From assembly GCA_903822435.1 (NCBI GenBank), contig CAIJPE010000241.1, positions 24,327-88,326 on the forward strand: a DNA stretch of 64,000 bases. The letters are read 5' to 3'. Positions within the stretch are counted from its first letter, which is position 1; the number at the start of each line of letters is the position of its first letter. The notes under the pieces are model-generated. The model was not told the DNA's origin and made no database searches. It saw only the letters and a program-made list of their open reading frames with translations. Origin of the DNA: an uncultured beta proteobacterium (GTDB lineage Bacteria > Pseudomonadota > Gammaproteobacteria > Burkholderiales > Burkholderiaceae_C). A program made the translations under genes and the position numbers. Positions 1 to 8,085 of the stretch are shown here, in pieces.

Positions 1-2
1 CG

Positions 3-962
3 CGCCGCCTGGGCCTCTCAGGCGCCCGGGTACGGGTGCTGGCCGAGATCCAGCTGCAGAAGATCGTCGCGGCCATCGAAACCGAGAACCCGTCCTTCTG
101 CGTCATCGACTCCATCCAGACCGTCTACTCCGACGACCTGACCTCGGCGCCGGGCTCGGTGGCGCAGGTGCGCGAGTGTGCCGCGCAGCTCACGCGGCTG
201 GCCAAGACGCGCGGCTGCACCGTGGTGCTGGTGGGCCACGTCACCAAGGAAGGCGCCCTGGCCGGCCCGCGCGTGCTGGAGCACATCGTCGACACGGTGC
301 TGTACTTCGAGGGCGACACGCACTCCAGCTTCCGCCTGGTGCGCGCCATCAAGAACCGCTTCGGCGCCGTCAATGAGATCGGCGTGTTCGCCATGACCGA
401 GCGTGGCCTGAAGGGTGTGAGCAACCCGAGTGCGATCTTCCTGTCCACCCACGGCGAGCCGGTGCCGGGCTCGTGCGTGATGGTCACGCTGGAGGGCACT
501 CGGCCGCTGCTGGTGGAGATCCAGGCCCTGGTGGACGGCGGCGGAGGCAGCCCCAGGCGCCTGTCGGTGGGTCTGGACCGCGACCGCCTGGCCATGCTGC
601 TGGCCGTGCTGCACCGGCACGCAGGCGTGTCCTGCATGGACCAGGACGTGTTCGTCAATGCCGTGGGCGGCGTGCGCATCGGCGAGCCCGCGGCTGACCT
701 GGCCGTGCTGCTGGCCATCCAGGGCAGCCTGCGCGGGCGGGCCCTGCCGCGAGGCTTCTTCGCCTTTGGCGAGGTGGGGCTGGCCGGCGAGGTGCGGCCC
801 GCCCCGCGCGGCCAGGAACGGCTGCGCGAGGCGGCCAAGCTGGGCTTCAGCGTGGCCGTGGTGCCCAAGGGCAATGCGCCGAAGAAGGCCATCGAGGGCC
901 TGGCGGTGCACCCGGTGGAGCGGATCGAAGAGGCGATTCAGGTGGTGCGCGAGCTCGGCTAG
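3..962 (+). CDS. radA: DNA repair protein RadA, C-terminal part (5' truncated by window edge)
   Basis: Open frame from window start; FCVIDSIQTVYSDDLTSAPGSVAQVRE, LVGHVTKEGALAGPRVLEHIVDTVLYFEGD and KNRFGAVNEIGVF are hallmark RadA sequence; Lon-like C-terminal domain. Confidence 0.96.
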   Translation, partial: RRLGLSGARVRVLAEIQLQKIVAAIETENPSFCVIDSIQTVYSDDLTSAPGSVAQVRECAAQLTRLAKTRGCTVVLVGHVTKEGALAGPRVLEHIVDTVLYFEGDTHSSFRLVRAIKNRFGAVNEIGVFAMTERGLKGVSNPSAIFLSTHGEPVPGSCVMVTLEGTRPLLVEIQALVDGGGGSPRRLSVGLDRDRLAMLLAVLHRHAGVSCMDQDVFVNAVGGVRIGEPAADLAVLLAIQGSLRGRALPRGFFAFGEVGLAGEVRPAPRGQERLREAAKLGFSVAVVPKGNAPKKAIEGLAVHPVERIEEAIQVVRELG

Positions 963-1107
963 TCGCTCGAATCGGCGGCTTGCACAAGCAGTCGTGCGCC
1001 CACGCACAAGTGCGGCCACGGCCCTTCTCCTACCCTCCGATGGTGCGGTGCAGCAAGGCGGGCGTGGTGTCAGCCGGCTCGCGTCGCTTCCACAGGAGCC
1101 TCGGACC

Positions 1108-2040
1108 ATGCAACACCTTACCTCCCCGGCCGGACGCCATCTCTGGCGTCGTGCCACGCCACTCTCACGCTGCAGCGCCGCTGGCGTCGCAGCCCTCGGC
1201 CTGTCGGCCCTTGCGCTGACGGCCACGACGGCCCATGCCGAGGCCGCCAAGCCACCGGCCGAGTGCGCCGCGCTGCAGGCCAAGTACCCTCAGTTCAAGG
1301 GCAAGTCGCTGGTCAACGCGATCAACCCGCACACCCCTGGCTACGAGACCATCGACCCCAAGGACCCTAACAAGTACATCGGCTTCGACATCGACCTGGG
1401 TGAGAGCATCGGCGCCTGCCTGGGCTTCAGCCTCAGCTACAAGCCGGTCACTTTCGCGGCGCTGCTGACCACGCTTCAGGCAGGCCAGGCCGACATCGTG
1501 ATCTCCGACATCTATGCGACCGAAGAGCGCGCCAAGGCGGCCGACTTCATCACCTATTCGAAGGTCTTCGATGGCGTGCTGGTGGCCAAGGGCAACCCGA
1601 AGAAGATCACCGGCATCAATCCCTCCATGTGCGGCACGGTGGCTGCCGAGAACACCGGCTATGTCGAAGTGCCGTTGATCCAGGCCCTGGCGCCCCAGTG
1701 CAAGGCGGCCGGAAAGCCTGAACCCGAGATCCAGCTCTACGACAACAACCAAAACTGCATCCAGGCCATCCTGGCCGGTCGCGCCGACACCTACGTCAAC
1801 GACGTCAACACGGTCGACAGCGCCGTCAAGGCCTATCCGGACAAGCTGGAGAAGGCGACCGCGGTCACGATTCCCTACTCCGTGGGTATCGCCGTGCCCA
1901 AGGGCAAGACCGACTTCCGCGACGCGGTCATGGCTGCACTCATCGCCCTGCAGAAGGCCGGCATCCATGCCGACCTGCTGAAGAAGAACGGCCTGCCGGT
2001 CGACAACCTCGAGGCCCCGAAGCTGCTCGTGGTCAAGTGA
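1108..2040 (+). CDS. ABC transporter substrate-binding protein (amino-acid/polar solute family 3-like)
   Basis: ATG at 1108 after an aggag-like RBS; signal peptide ending AHAEA; SBP_bac_3-like IGFDIDLGESIG...ADIVISDIYATEERAKAADFITYSKVFDG; next gene is an ABC permease-ATPase. Confidence 0.88.
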   Translation: MQHLTSPAGRHLWRRATPLSRCSAAGVAALGLSALALTATTAHAEAAKPPAECAALQAKYPQFKGKSLVNAINPHTPGYETIDPKDPNKYIGFDIDLGESIGACLGFSLSYKPVTFAALLTTLQAGQADIVISDIYATEERAKAADFITYSKVFDGVLVAKGNPKKITGINPSMCGTVAAENTGYVEVPLIQALAPQCKAAGKPEPEIQLYDNNQNCIQAILAGRADTYVNDVNTVDSAVKAYPDKLEKATAVTIPYSVGIAVPKGKTDFRDAVMAALIALQKAGIHADLLKKNGLPVDNLEAPKLLVVK

Positions 2041-3710
2041 TGGAGCTGTTCCTCCACTACCTCACGCTGCCCTACCTGGTTCAGGGCGTCGTCTTTACGC
2101 TTGCCGCCACCGGCATCGGGCTGGCGGGCGGGGTGGTGGTGGGACTGCTGCTGGCGGCCATGCAGTTGAGCCGATTCAAGCCGCTGGCAGCCTGCGCCCG
2201 CGGCTACGCGGTGATCTTCCGCGGCACCCCCCTGGTGCTGCAACTGGTCTTCGTCTACGACGCCTTGCCGCACATCGGCATCAGGCTGCCGGGGCTGCTC
2301 GCTGCCGGCGTGGCGCTGGCGGCCAACGAGGCCACCTTCATCGCCGAGATGTTCCGCGCCGGCGTGGTGGGGGTGGACCGTGGCCAGGTTCTCGCGGGCC
2401 AGGCGCTGGGCATGACGCCCCGCGTGCTGATGCAGCGCATCGTCGCGCCGCAGGCTTTGCGCTCGATGATTCCCGCGGCGGGCAACGAGGCGGTCAGCAC
2501 ACTGAAGAACTCCTCTCTCGCCTCGGTCATCGCGGTGCAGGAACTCACGCTTCGCAGCACGCAGCTCGCGTCATCGACCTTCGACTTCTTTTCGATCTTC
2601 TTCGCCTCGGGCTTGCTGTATCTGGTGCTGACCGGCGCCATCAGCATGGTGCAACTGGCGCTGGAAGCGCGCTTCGACCTGGATCGGCAGACGACGCTGC
2701 GCGGGCTGGCGCGATGGTTGCCGTGGCGCCGCGCCGCGCCGCCGGCCGCGGCCGCCGTCGTGCCCGTAGCCGTGGCCGCAGAGGCCACGGCGCCTGAAGC
2801 TGATCAGATAGTGCCGCTCGTGTCGGCATCACCCGCTTTGCAGGCGGCCAGCCGCGCGGCCCGGGCCGCGCGGCTGGCGCAAGCGGCTGTCGCCCTGCGC
2901 ATCAATGGTGTGTCCAAGGCCTATGGCCCTCATCCGGTGCTCCAGGACTTGAGCCTCACGGTCCAGGCCGGCGAGGTGGTTGCGCTGCTCGGCCCGAGCG
3001 GCTCGGGCAAGAGCACGCTGTTGCGTTGCATCAACCACCTCGAGAGCTGGGACGCCGGGCAGGTCCATGTGGGCGGCCACCGCCTGGGCTACCGCCCTGA
3101 TGGCCAACTGATGACCCCCCGCGATCTGGCCCGCGAGCGCGGACGCCTGGGCGTGGGCATGCTGTTCCAGCAGTTCAATCTGTTCGCCCACCTCAGCGCG
3201 CGCGAGAATGTGGCAGGCCCACTGCGCTGGGTGCACGGCTGGTCGGCCAAGGATGCCGACCTGCGGGCGCTGGAGCTGCTCGGCCGGGTCGGCCTGGCTC
3301 ATCGGGTCGACGCCTTGCCGCGACACCTGTCCGGAGGCCAGCAGCAGCGCGTGGCCATCGCCAGGGCACTGGCGCCAGGGCCCAGCGTGCTGCTCCTGGA
3401 CGAGCCCACTTCGGCACTCGACCCCGAGCTGGTCAACGAGGTACTGGATGTGATCCGGCGCCTGGCAGTCGAGGAAGGCTTGACGATGGTCATCTCGACC
3501 CACCAACTGCGCTTTGCCGCCGAGGTGGCCGATCGCGTGGTCTTTCTGTCCGGAGGACGCATCGTCGAAAGCGGGCCGGCGCTGGAAGTCCTGCAGCACC
3601 CGCAGCACCGTGAGACCGCCCGCTTCCTGCGCGTGATGTCGGCCGACGTGTTGCCGACCCCTTCGACCCCCGCGGCCGTGCAAGCCCCGCCTGCCAAGGA
3701 CTCAAGATGA
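2040..3710 (+). CDS. Fused ABC transporter permease and ATP-binding protein (polar amino-acid type)
   Basis: N-terminal HisM/GlnP-like permease (EATFIAEMFRAGVVGVDRGQVLAGQALGM) and C-terminal ATPase (Walker A GPSGSGKST, signature LSGGQQQRVAIARAL, Walker B VLLLDEPTSALD) in one frame; start overlaps the stop of the upstream gene. Confidence 0.92.
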   Translation: MELFLHYLTLPYLVQGVVFTLAATGIGLAGGVVVGLLLAAMQLSRFKPLAACARGYAVIFRGTPLVLQLVFVYDALPHIGIRLPGLLAAGVALAANEATFIAEMFRAGVVGVDRGQVLAGQALGMTPRVLMQRIVAPQALRSMIPAAGNEAVSTLKNSSLASVIAVQELTLRSTQLASSTFDFFSIFFASGLLYLVLTGAISMVQLALEARFDLDRQTTLRGLARWLPWRRAAPPAAAAVVPVAVAAEATAPEADQIVPLVSASPALQAASRAARAARLAQAAVALRINGVSKAYGPHPVLQDLSLTVQAGEVVALLGPSGSGKSTLLRCINHLESWDAGQVHVGGHRLGYRPDGQLMTPRDLARERGRLGVGMLFQQFNLFAHLSARENVAGPLRWVHGWSAKDADLRALELLGRVGLAHRVDALPRHLSGGQQQRVAIARALAPGPSVLLLDEPTSALDPELVNEVLDVIRRLAVEEGLTMVISTHQLRFAAEVADRVVFLSGGRIVESGPALEVLQHPQHRETARFLRVMSADVLPTPSTPAAVQAPPAKDSR

Positions 3711-4948
3711 AGCACCACACCCTGCCCGTTTCCGCCAAGACCGTTCATTGGGGCTACTTCAGCAAAGCCGTCGCGCCGTCGGTCGTCGTCAGTTCCGGCG
3801 ACCGCGTCACCATCGAGACGCTCACCCACCATGCCAACGACGATCACGAACGCATGGTCGCCGGCGACCCTGGTGCCGAGTCGGTGTTCGCATGGACGCG
3901 CGAACACAAGGGCGTGTCGCGGCGCGGCGCCGGCGCCGTGACCGGGCCTTTCAAGCTCGGCGAAGGCGAAGGCCTCGGCGTGCATTTGTTGACCGGCCCG
4001 GTGGTCGTCGAAGGGGCCGAGCCCGGCGACGTGCTGGAGGTGCGCATCCTGGACGTGCGCCCTCGGCCCAGTTGCAACCATTGCTACGCGGGCCGCTGCT
4101 TCGGCTCCAACGCTGCCGCATCCTGGGGCTTCCACTACCGCGATCTGATCGAGGAGCCCAAGCCCCGCGAGGTGGTGACGATCTTCGAACTCGACACCTC
4201 GGGCGAGCCTTTTGCACGGGCGGTCTACAACTACGTGTGGACACCGCAGACCGACCCCGATGGCGTGGTGCACGCCACGATCGACTACCCCGGTGTGCGT
4301 GTCGACCACACGTTGGTGAAGCGGCGGGAGGACATCCTGCGCAACGTCAAGGTGCCGGCCCGCCTGCACTTCGGCACGATGGGTCTCGCGCCATCGGAGT
4401 CCGACTTCGTCAGCTCCATCCCGCCCAGCTACACCGGCGGCAACATCGACGATTGGCGCATCGGCAAAGGCGCGCGAATGTACTACCCCGTGGCCGTGCC
4501 CGGCGCGTTCTTCTCGGTCGGTGATCCGCATGCCGCCCAGGGCGACAGCGAACTCGGCGGCACGGCCATCGAGACCTCGCTGACGGGCGACTTCGAGTTC
4601 ATCCTGCACAAGCAGTCCGAGCTCGGCGGTACCCTTCTCGAAGGCCTGGACCACCCGTTGCTGGAGACCGACTCGCAATGGTCGGTCTACGGTTTCACAT
4701 ACCCCAATTACCTGGCAGCCCTGGGGCCCGACGCACAGACGCTCATCGCCGCCAAGTCAGCGCTCGACCCGGCCATGCGCGATGCCTTTCGCAAGCTGCG
4801 CCGGTTCCTCATGACGGTGCACCGCCTCAGCGAGGACGAGGCCATCGCGTTGTTGTCGGTCGCCGCGGATTTCGGCGTGACACAGGTGGTGGACGCGAAC
4901 TGGGGCGTCCATGGTTCGATCCGAAAGAGCGTGTTCACGAACCCTTGA
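3707..4948 (+). CDS. Acetamidase/formamidase family protein
   Basis: FmdA/AmdA-like: VHWGYFSKAVAP, GDRVTIETLTHHANDDHERM, GPVVVEGAEPGDVLEVRILD, GDPHAAQGDSELGGTAIE; ATGA overlap with upstream stop. Confidence 0.92.
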   Translation: MKHHTLPVSAKTVHWGYFSKAVAPSVVVSSGDRVTIETLTHHANDDHERMVAGDPGAESVFAWTREHKGVSRRGAGAVTGPFKLGEGEGLGVHLLTGPVVVEGAEPGDVLEVRILDVRPRPSCNHCYAGRCFGSNAAASWGFHYRDLIEEPKPREVVTIFELDTSGEPFARAVYNYVWTPQTDPDGVVHATIDYPGVRVDHTLVKRREDILRNVKVPARLHFGTMGLAPSESDFVSSIPPSYTGGNIDDWRIGKGARMYYPVAVPGAFFSVGDPHAAQGDSELGGTAIETSLTGDFEFILHKQSELGGTLLEGLDHPLLETDSQWSVYGFTYPNYLAALGPDAQTLIAAKSALDPAMRDAFRKLRRFLMTVHRLSEDEAIALLSVAADFGVTQVVDANWGVHGSIRKSVFTNP

Positions 4949-7424
4949 CCGCCGCGCTGCCCCGCGGTGCCGCCCGGCCGGCAAACAAGGACTTGCGGAT
5001 GACCGCGTGCACGCCCCAGTTGCCGTCCACCACCTGTGTCACACCAAAGTCGACGGCCACTGAAATCAGCGAAATGGCCTCGTCCTCGGTCAAGCCGATG
5101 GCGGTCATCAGGAAGCGCCGCGTCTTTCGGAAGGCATCGCGCATGGCCGGATCGAGCGACGACTTCTCGTAGATCGCGCTGCGCGCCTTCGCGCCGAATT
5201 CCTTCAGGTAGTCGGGGTGGCTGAAGCCGTGGATCACCCACTCGTCAGCGGTCTCGACCAAGGGGTAGTCAATGTCGGCGAAGGGTTCGTCGGTCAGATC
5301 CTTCGCCTTGTGAAGGACGATCTGGAAGACGCCCGTCAACGAGCACTCGATGGCGGTGCCGCACAGTTCGCTATCGCCCTGGGATGCATGCGGGTCGCCC
5401 ACCGAGAGCAGCGCGCCGTCGACCCCCACGCGCAGGTACAGGGTGGCGCCTTTGGCGATGCGCCAGTTGTCCAGGTTGCCGCCAAAGCACGAGGGCGGTA
5501 CGGAGTCGACGAGGCCGGTCTCGGCCGGTGCCACCGCGATCACGCCGAAGTGCGGGCGCACCGGGATGCTCACGCCCTGGAGCACGTCGTGGTTCTCGAC
5601 GATCGACGCGCGATCGACCGGGATGCCCGGGTAGTCGATGGTCGGGTGCAGCACGCCATTCGGGTCGCGCTGCGGCGTCCAGCGAAAGTTGTACACGGCC
5701 TGGGCGCAGGCATGGCCCTGGCTGCAGTCGACTTCGTAGATGGTCACCACCTCGCGCTGCTTGGGCTCCTCGATCAGGTCGTCGTAGTGGAACCCCCACC
5801 AGGCGGCAGCGTTGCTGCCGAAGGCCCGACCCTCGTACTTGGCGCTGGCCGCCAGCCGCGGTGCCATGTCGAGGATGCGCACCTCCAGCACGTCGCCGGG
5901 CTGCGCATCGTTGACGTAGATGGGCCCGGTGCAGATGTGCACGCCGAAGCCTTCGCCGCTGCCGCGGCCGTAGATCGAGGCATCGGTGGGACCGGCGCCC
6001 CGCCGGTCCACGGCCTTGTGCTCGCGCGTCCAGTGAAACACGCTTTCGGCCCCGGAGTCGCCCTTGATCATGCGTTCATGGTCATCGTAGGCATGTTGGG
6101 TCAAGGTCTCGATCGTCACGATGTCGCCGGAGGCAATGGACAGCACGGGCGGAATCGAGCGGCCGAAGTAGCCCCAGTGAACGGTCTGCGCGGTGGCGGG
6201 CAGGTGGTGGTGGTGACCGGCTGCTGCGCCGTTGCCGCAGGGCGTGGCGGGCGGTGCCTGGGCGGCCGTGACGGTGGGGCTGTCGGGCACGGCGTGCGCA
6301 TCGAGGGTTGCGGTGAAGGCCACCGGGTCCTGGGCCGGGGTCTCGAAGTAGCCCGACGGCCAGCCGCGCCGGATGCGCTTGCGCAGGGATTGCTGGCTGA
6401 CCTCGTTGGCCTGCTGCCGGTATTGGCGCGGCGACATGCTGTAGCGGTCGCGGAAGCAGTGGCTGAAGTGCGCGGGGTCGTTGAACCCCCAGCGGTAGCA
6501 GATGTCCGAGATCGACAGGTGCCCGTACTGGCGGTTCGCCAGGTCGGCGCGGCACCGCTCCAGGCGGCGCTGGCGCACGTAGGTGGTGAAGGTCTGGCCA
6601 AGTCCCTCGAAGAGCTTCTGTACCAGGCGTTCGGAGACCCGTCCGTGGGCTGCGACAGCGGCCAGGGACAGTGCGGCGTCGCTCAGGTTGGCGTCGATGT
6701 AGAGACACAGTCGGCTCACCGTGGCAGCTTGCGTGCTGCTGATGGCTGGCGAGGCCGGACCCTGTCGAGCGGCCAGGCTCGTCGCAATGAACTCCGACAG
6801 CGCGGACTCGACCGGCGCGATGTCATCGTCGTCCAGCGTGTCGAAGGCGTCCGCCAAGGCGGTGAGCGTCCCCGCGAACATGCGACCCAGTCCCGCTCGG
6901 CCCGACAGGTGCCCCAAGGTGGAGGCTGGGCTACCGGGCAGCCGGGCTTTCAGGCTGCTGAGGGGCATCGACACCATGAATTGGCGAAAGCGGGAGCGGA
7001 AGTCCAGACCGGCCTGCGCCCTGGCCGGCCCGAAGACGATGTCGCCCGGGGCCAGTTCGATGCGCTGCCGACCATCGTGCAGGGACGCGTCTCCGCCCAG
7101 ATGAAGGGCCAGCCAGACGCCATCGGCTTCGGTGCCCAGCCGCTGGATGGTCTGCGGCGACGAGTGGATGTGCGCCATGCCGACCCCGCGCCCCGTGCGG
7201 CCGGCGGTCAGGGTGCCGAAGAGGGGCGCCGCTTCCCGCGCCATTTCGGGTCGAAGGCAGTGCACCTGCAGGACATCGCGCCATGCGTGGGGCCGCTGGT
7301 GCACCGGATAGGAGTCGGTCGAGAACTGAACGCAGTGCACGGCGGTGCCTTCCTGGTGTTTGTCCAGGATGGGCAAGACACGTGCCACTCCTCGCGTGGG
7401 GAGGAGGCCCGCGCGGCGCGGCAC
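4935..7424 (-). CDS. AraC-family regulator fused to an acetamidase/formamidase domain
   Basis: Single 829-aa frame: AraC-type sensor plus HTH (SISDICYRWGFNDPAHFSHCFRDRYSMSPRQYR), a linker, then a full FmdA/AmdA-like domain (VHWGYFGRSIPPVLSIASGDIVTIETLTQHAYDDHERM...GDPHASQGDSELCGTAIE). Confidence 0.87.
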   Translation of the reverse strand: MPRRAGLLPTRGVARVLPILDKHQEGTAVHCVQFSTDSYPVHQRPHAWRDVLQVHCLRPEMAREAAPLFGTLTAGRTGRGVGMAHIHSSPQTIQRLGTEADGVWLALHLGGDASLHDGRQRIELAPGDIVFGPARAQAGLDFRSRFRQFMVSMPLSSLKARLPGSPASTLGHLSGRAGLGRMFAGTLTALADAFDTLDDDDIAPVESALSEFIATSLAARQGPASPAISSTQAATVSRLCLYIDANLSDAALSLAAVAAHGRVSERLVQKLFEGLGQTFTTYVRQRRLERCRADLANRQYGHLSISDICYRWGFNDPAHFSHCFRDRYSMSPRQYRQQANEVSQQSLRKRIRRGWPSGYFETPAQDPVAFTATLDAHAVPDSPTVTAAQAPPATPCGNGAAAGHHHHLPATAQTVHWGYFGRSIPPVLSIASGDIVTIETLTQHAYDDHERMIKGDSGAESVFHWTREHKAVDRRGAGPTDASIYGRGSGEGFGVHICTGPIYVNDAQPGDVLEVRILDMAPRLAASAKYEGRAFGSNAAAWWGFHYDDLIEEPKQREVVTIYEVDCSQGHACAQAVYNFRWTPQRDPNGVLHPTIDYPGIPVDRASIVENHDVLQGVSIPVRPHFGVIAVAPAETGLVDSVPPSCFGGNLDNWRIAKGATLYLRVGVDGALLSVGDPHASQGDSELCGTAIECSLTGVFQIVLHKAKDLTDEPFADIDYPLVETADEWVIHGFSHPDYLKEFGAKARSAIYEKSSLDPAMRDAFRKTRRFLMTAIGLTEDEAISLISVAVDFGVTQVVDGNWGVHAVIRKSLFAGRAAPRGSAAVKGS

Positions 7425-7446
7425 CGGCTGATGGCATGGACGATCG

Positions 7447-8085
7447 CTACAGGCTTGTCAGGGCCAAGCCTCCCGTGACGGTGGCCGCAATCCCCAGGAC
7501 GGCCAGCCCCACGGTGCGCCGCCGGTGCGTCATCAGCCACAGGCCCACCCCACTGAGCGACAGCGCGATCAGGCAGCCTGCCAGCGTATCCACCAGCAGG
7601 ATCCAGGGCACCGTCATCCCTGTGCCCTTGTGCAGGTTGGTGAGGGTCGCCAGCACGCCGTTGTCGAGCGTGCGCACGCTGACCGAGCGCATGCCCGCCC
7701 AGGTCTCGGCCTGAACGCCATGCCGCGGCCCGCCGAAGGTGACCGTCCAATGCTCGGGTTGCATGAGGGGTGCCGTCCCGCCTGCATCGTCCTTCTCGGC
7801 CCAGGGTACCGGCCGCGCCGCTTCCACCTTCACCGCGGTGGCTGGCCCATCCAGTTTGAGCGTGCCCTGCAGCCACAAGGCCAGGGCCTGGGCACTGGCC
7901 GGTGCCGGCTCGGGCAGGGCGATCTGCGCGTTGCTGCGCCGCTGGGCCATGGACGGCAGCTTGAGCACCGCCCGGTGGTTCAGCCAGATACCGCTGAAGC
8001 CGAACAACAGCCCGAGCACCGCTCCCCAAAGGCCCAGCCAGCCGTGCGTCCTGCGCAGCCAAAGCACGGCCTTCGGGTTGGCCAT
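7447..8085 (-). CDS. PepSY-associated transmembrane-helix protein
   Basis: LRRTHGWLGLWGAVLGLLFGFSGIWLNHRAV and several TM segments; ATG overlaps the TonB receptor stop (ATGA). Confidence 0.8.
   Translation of the reverse strand: MANPKAVLWLRRTHGWLGLWGAVLGLLFGFSGIWLNHRAVLKLPSMAQRRSNAQIALPEPAPASAQALALWLQGTLKLDGPATAVKVEAARPVPWAEKDDAGGTAPLMQPEHWTVTFGGPRHGVQAETWAGMRSVSVRTLDNGVLATLTNLHKGTGMTVPWILLVDTLAGCLIALSLSGVGLWLMTHRRRTVGLAVLGIAATVTGGLALTSL

Noticed and set aside
5217-7478. 753-aa plus-strand ORF opposite the AraC-acetamidase fusion
   Set aside because: Shadow ORF; the minus frame has coherent AraC and amidase domains.
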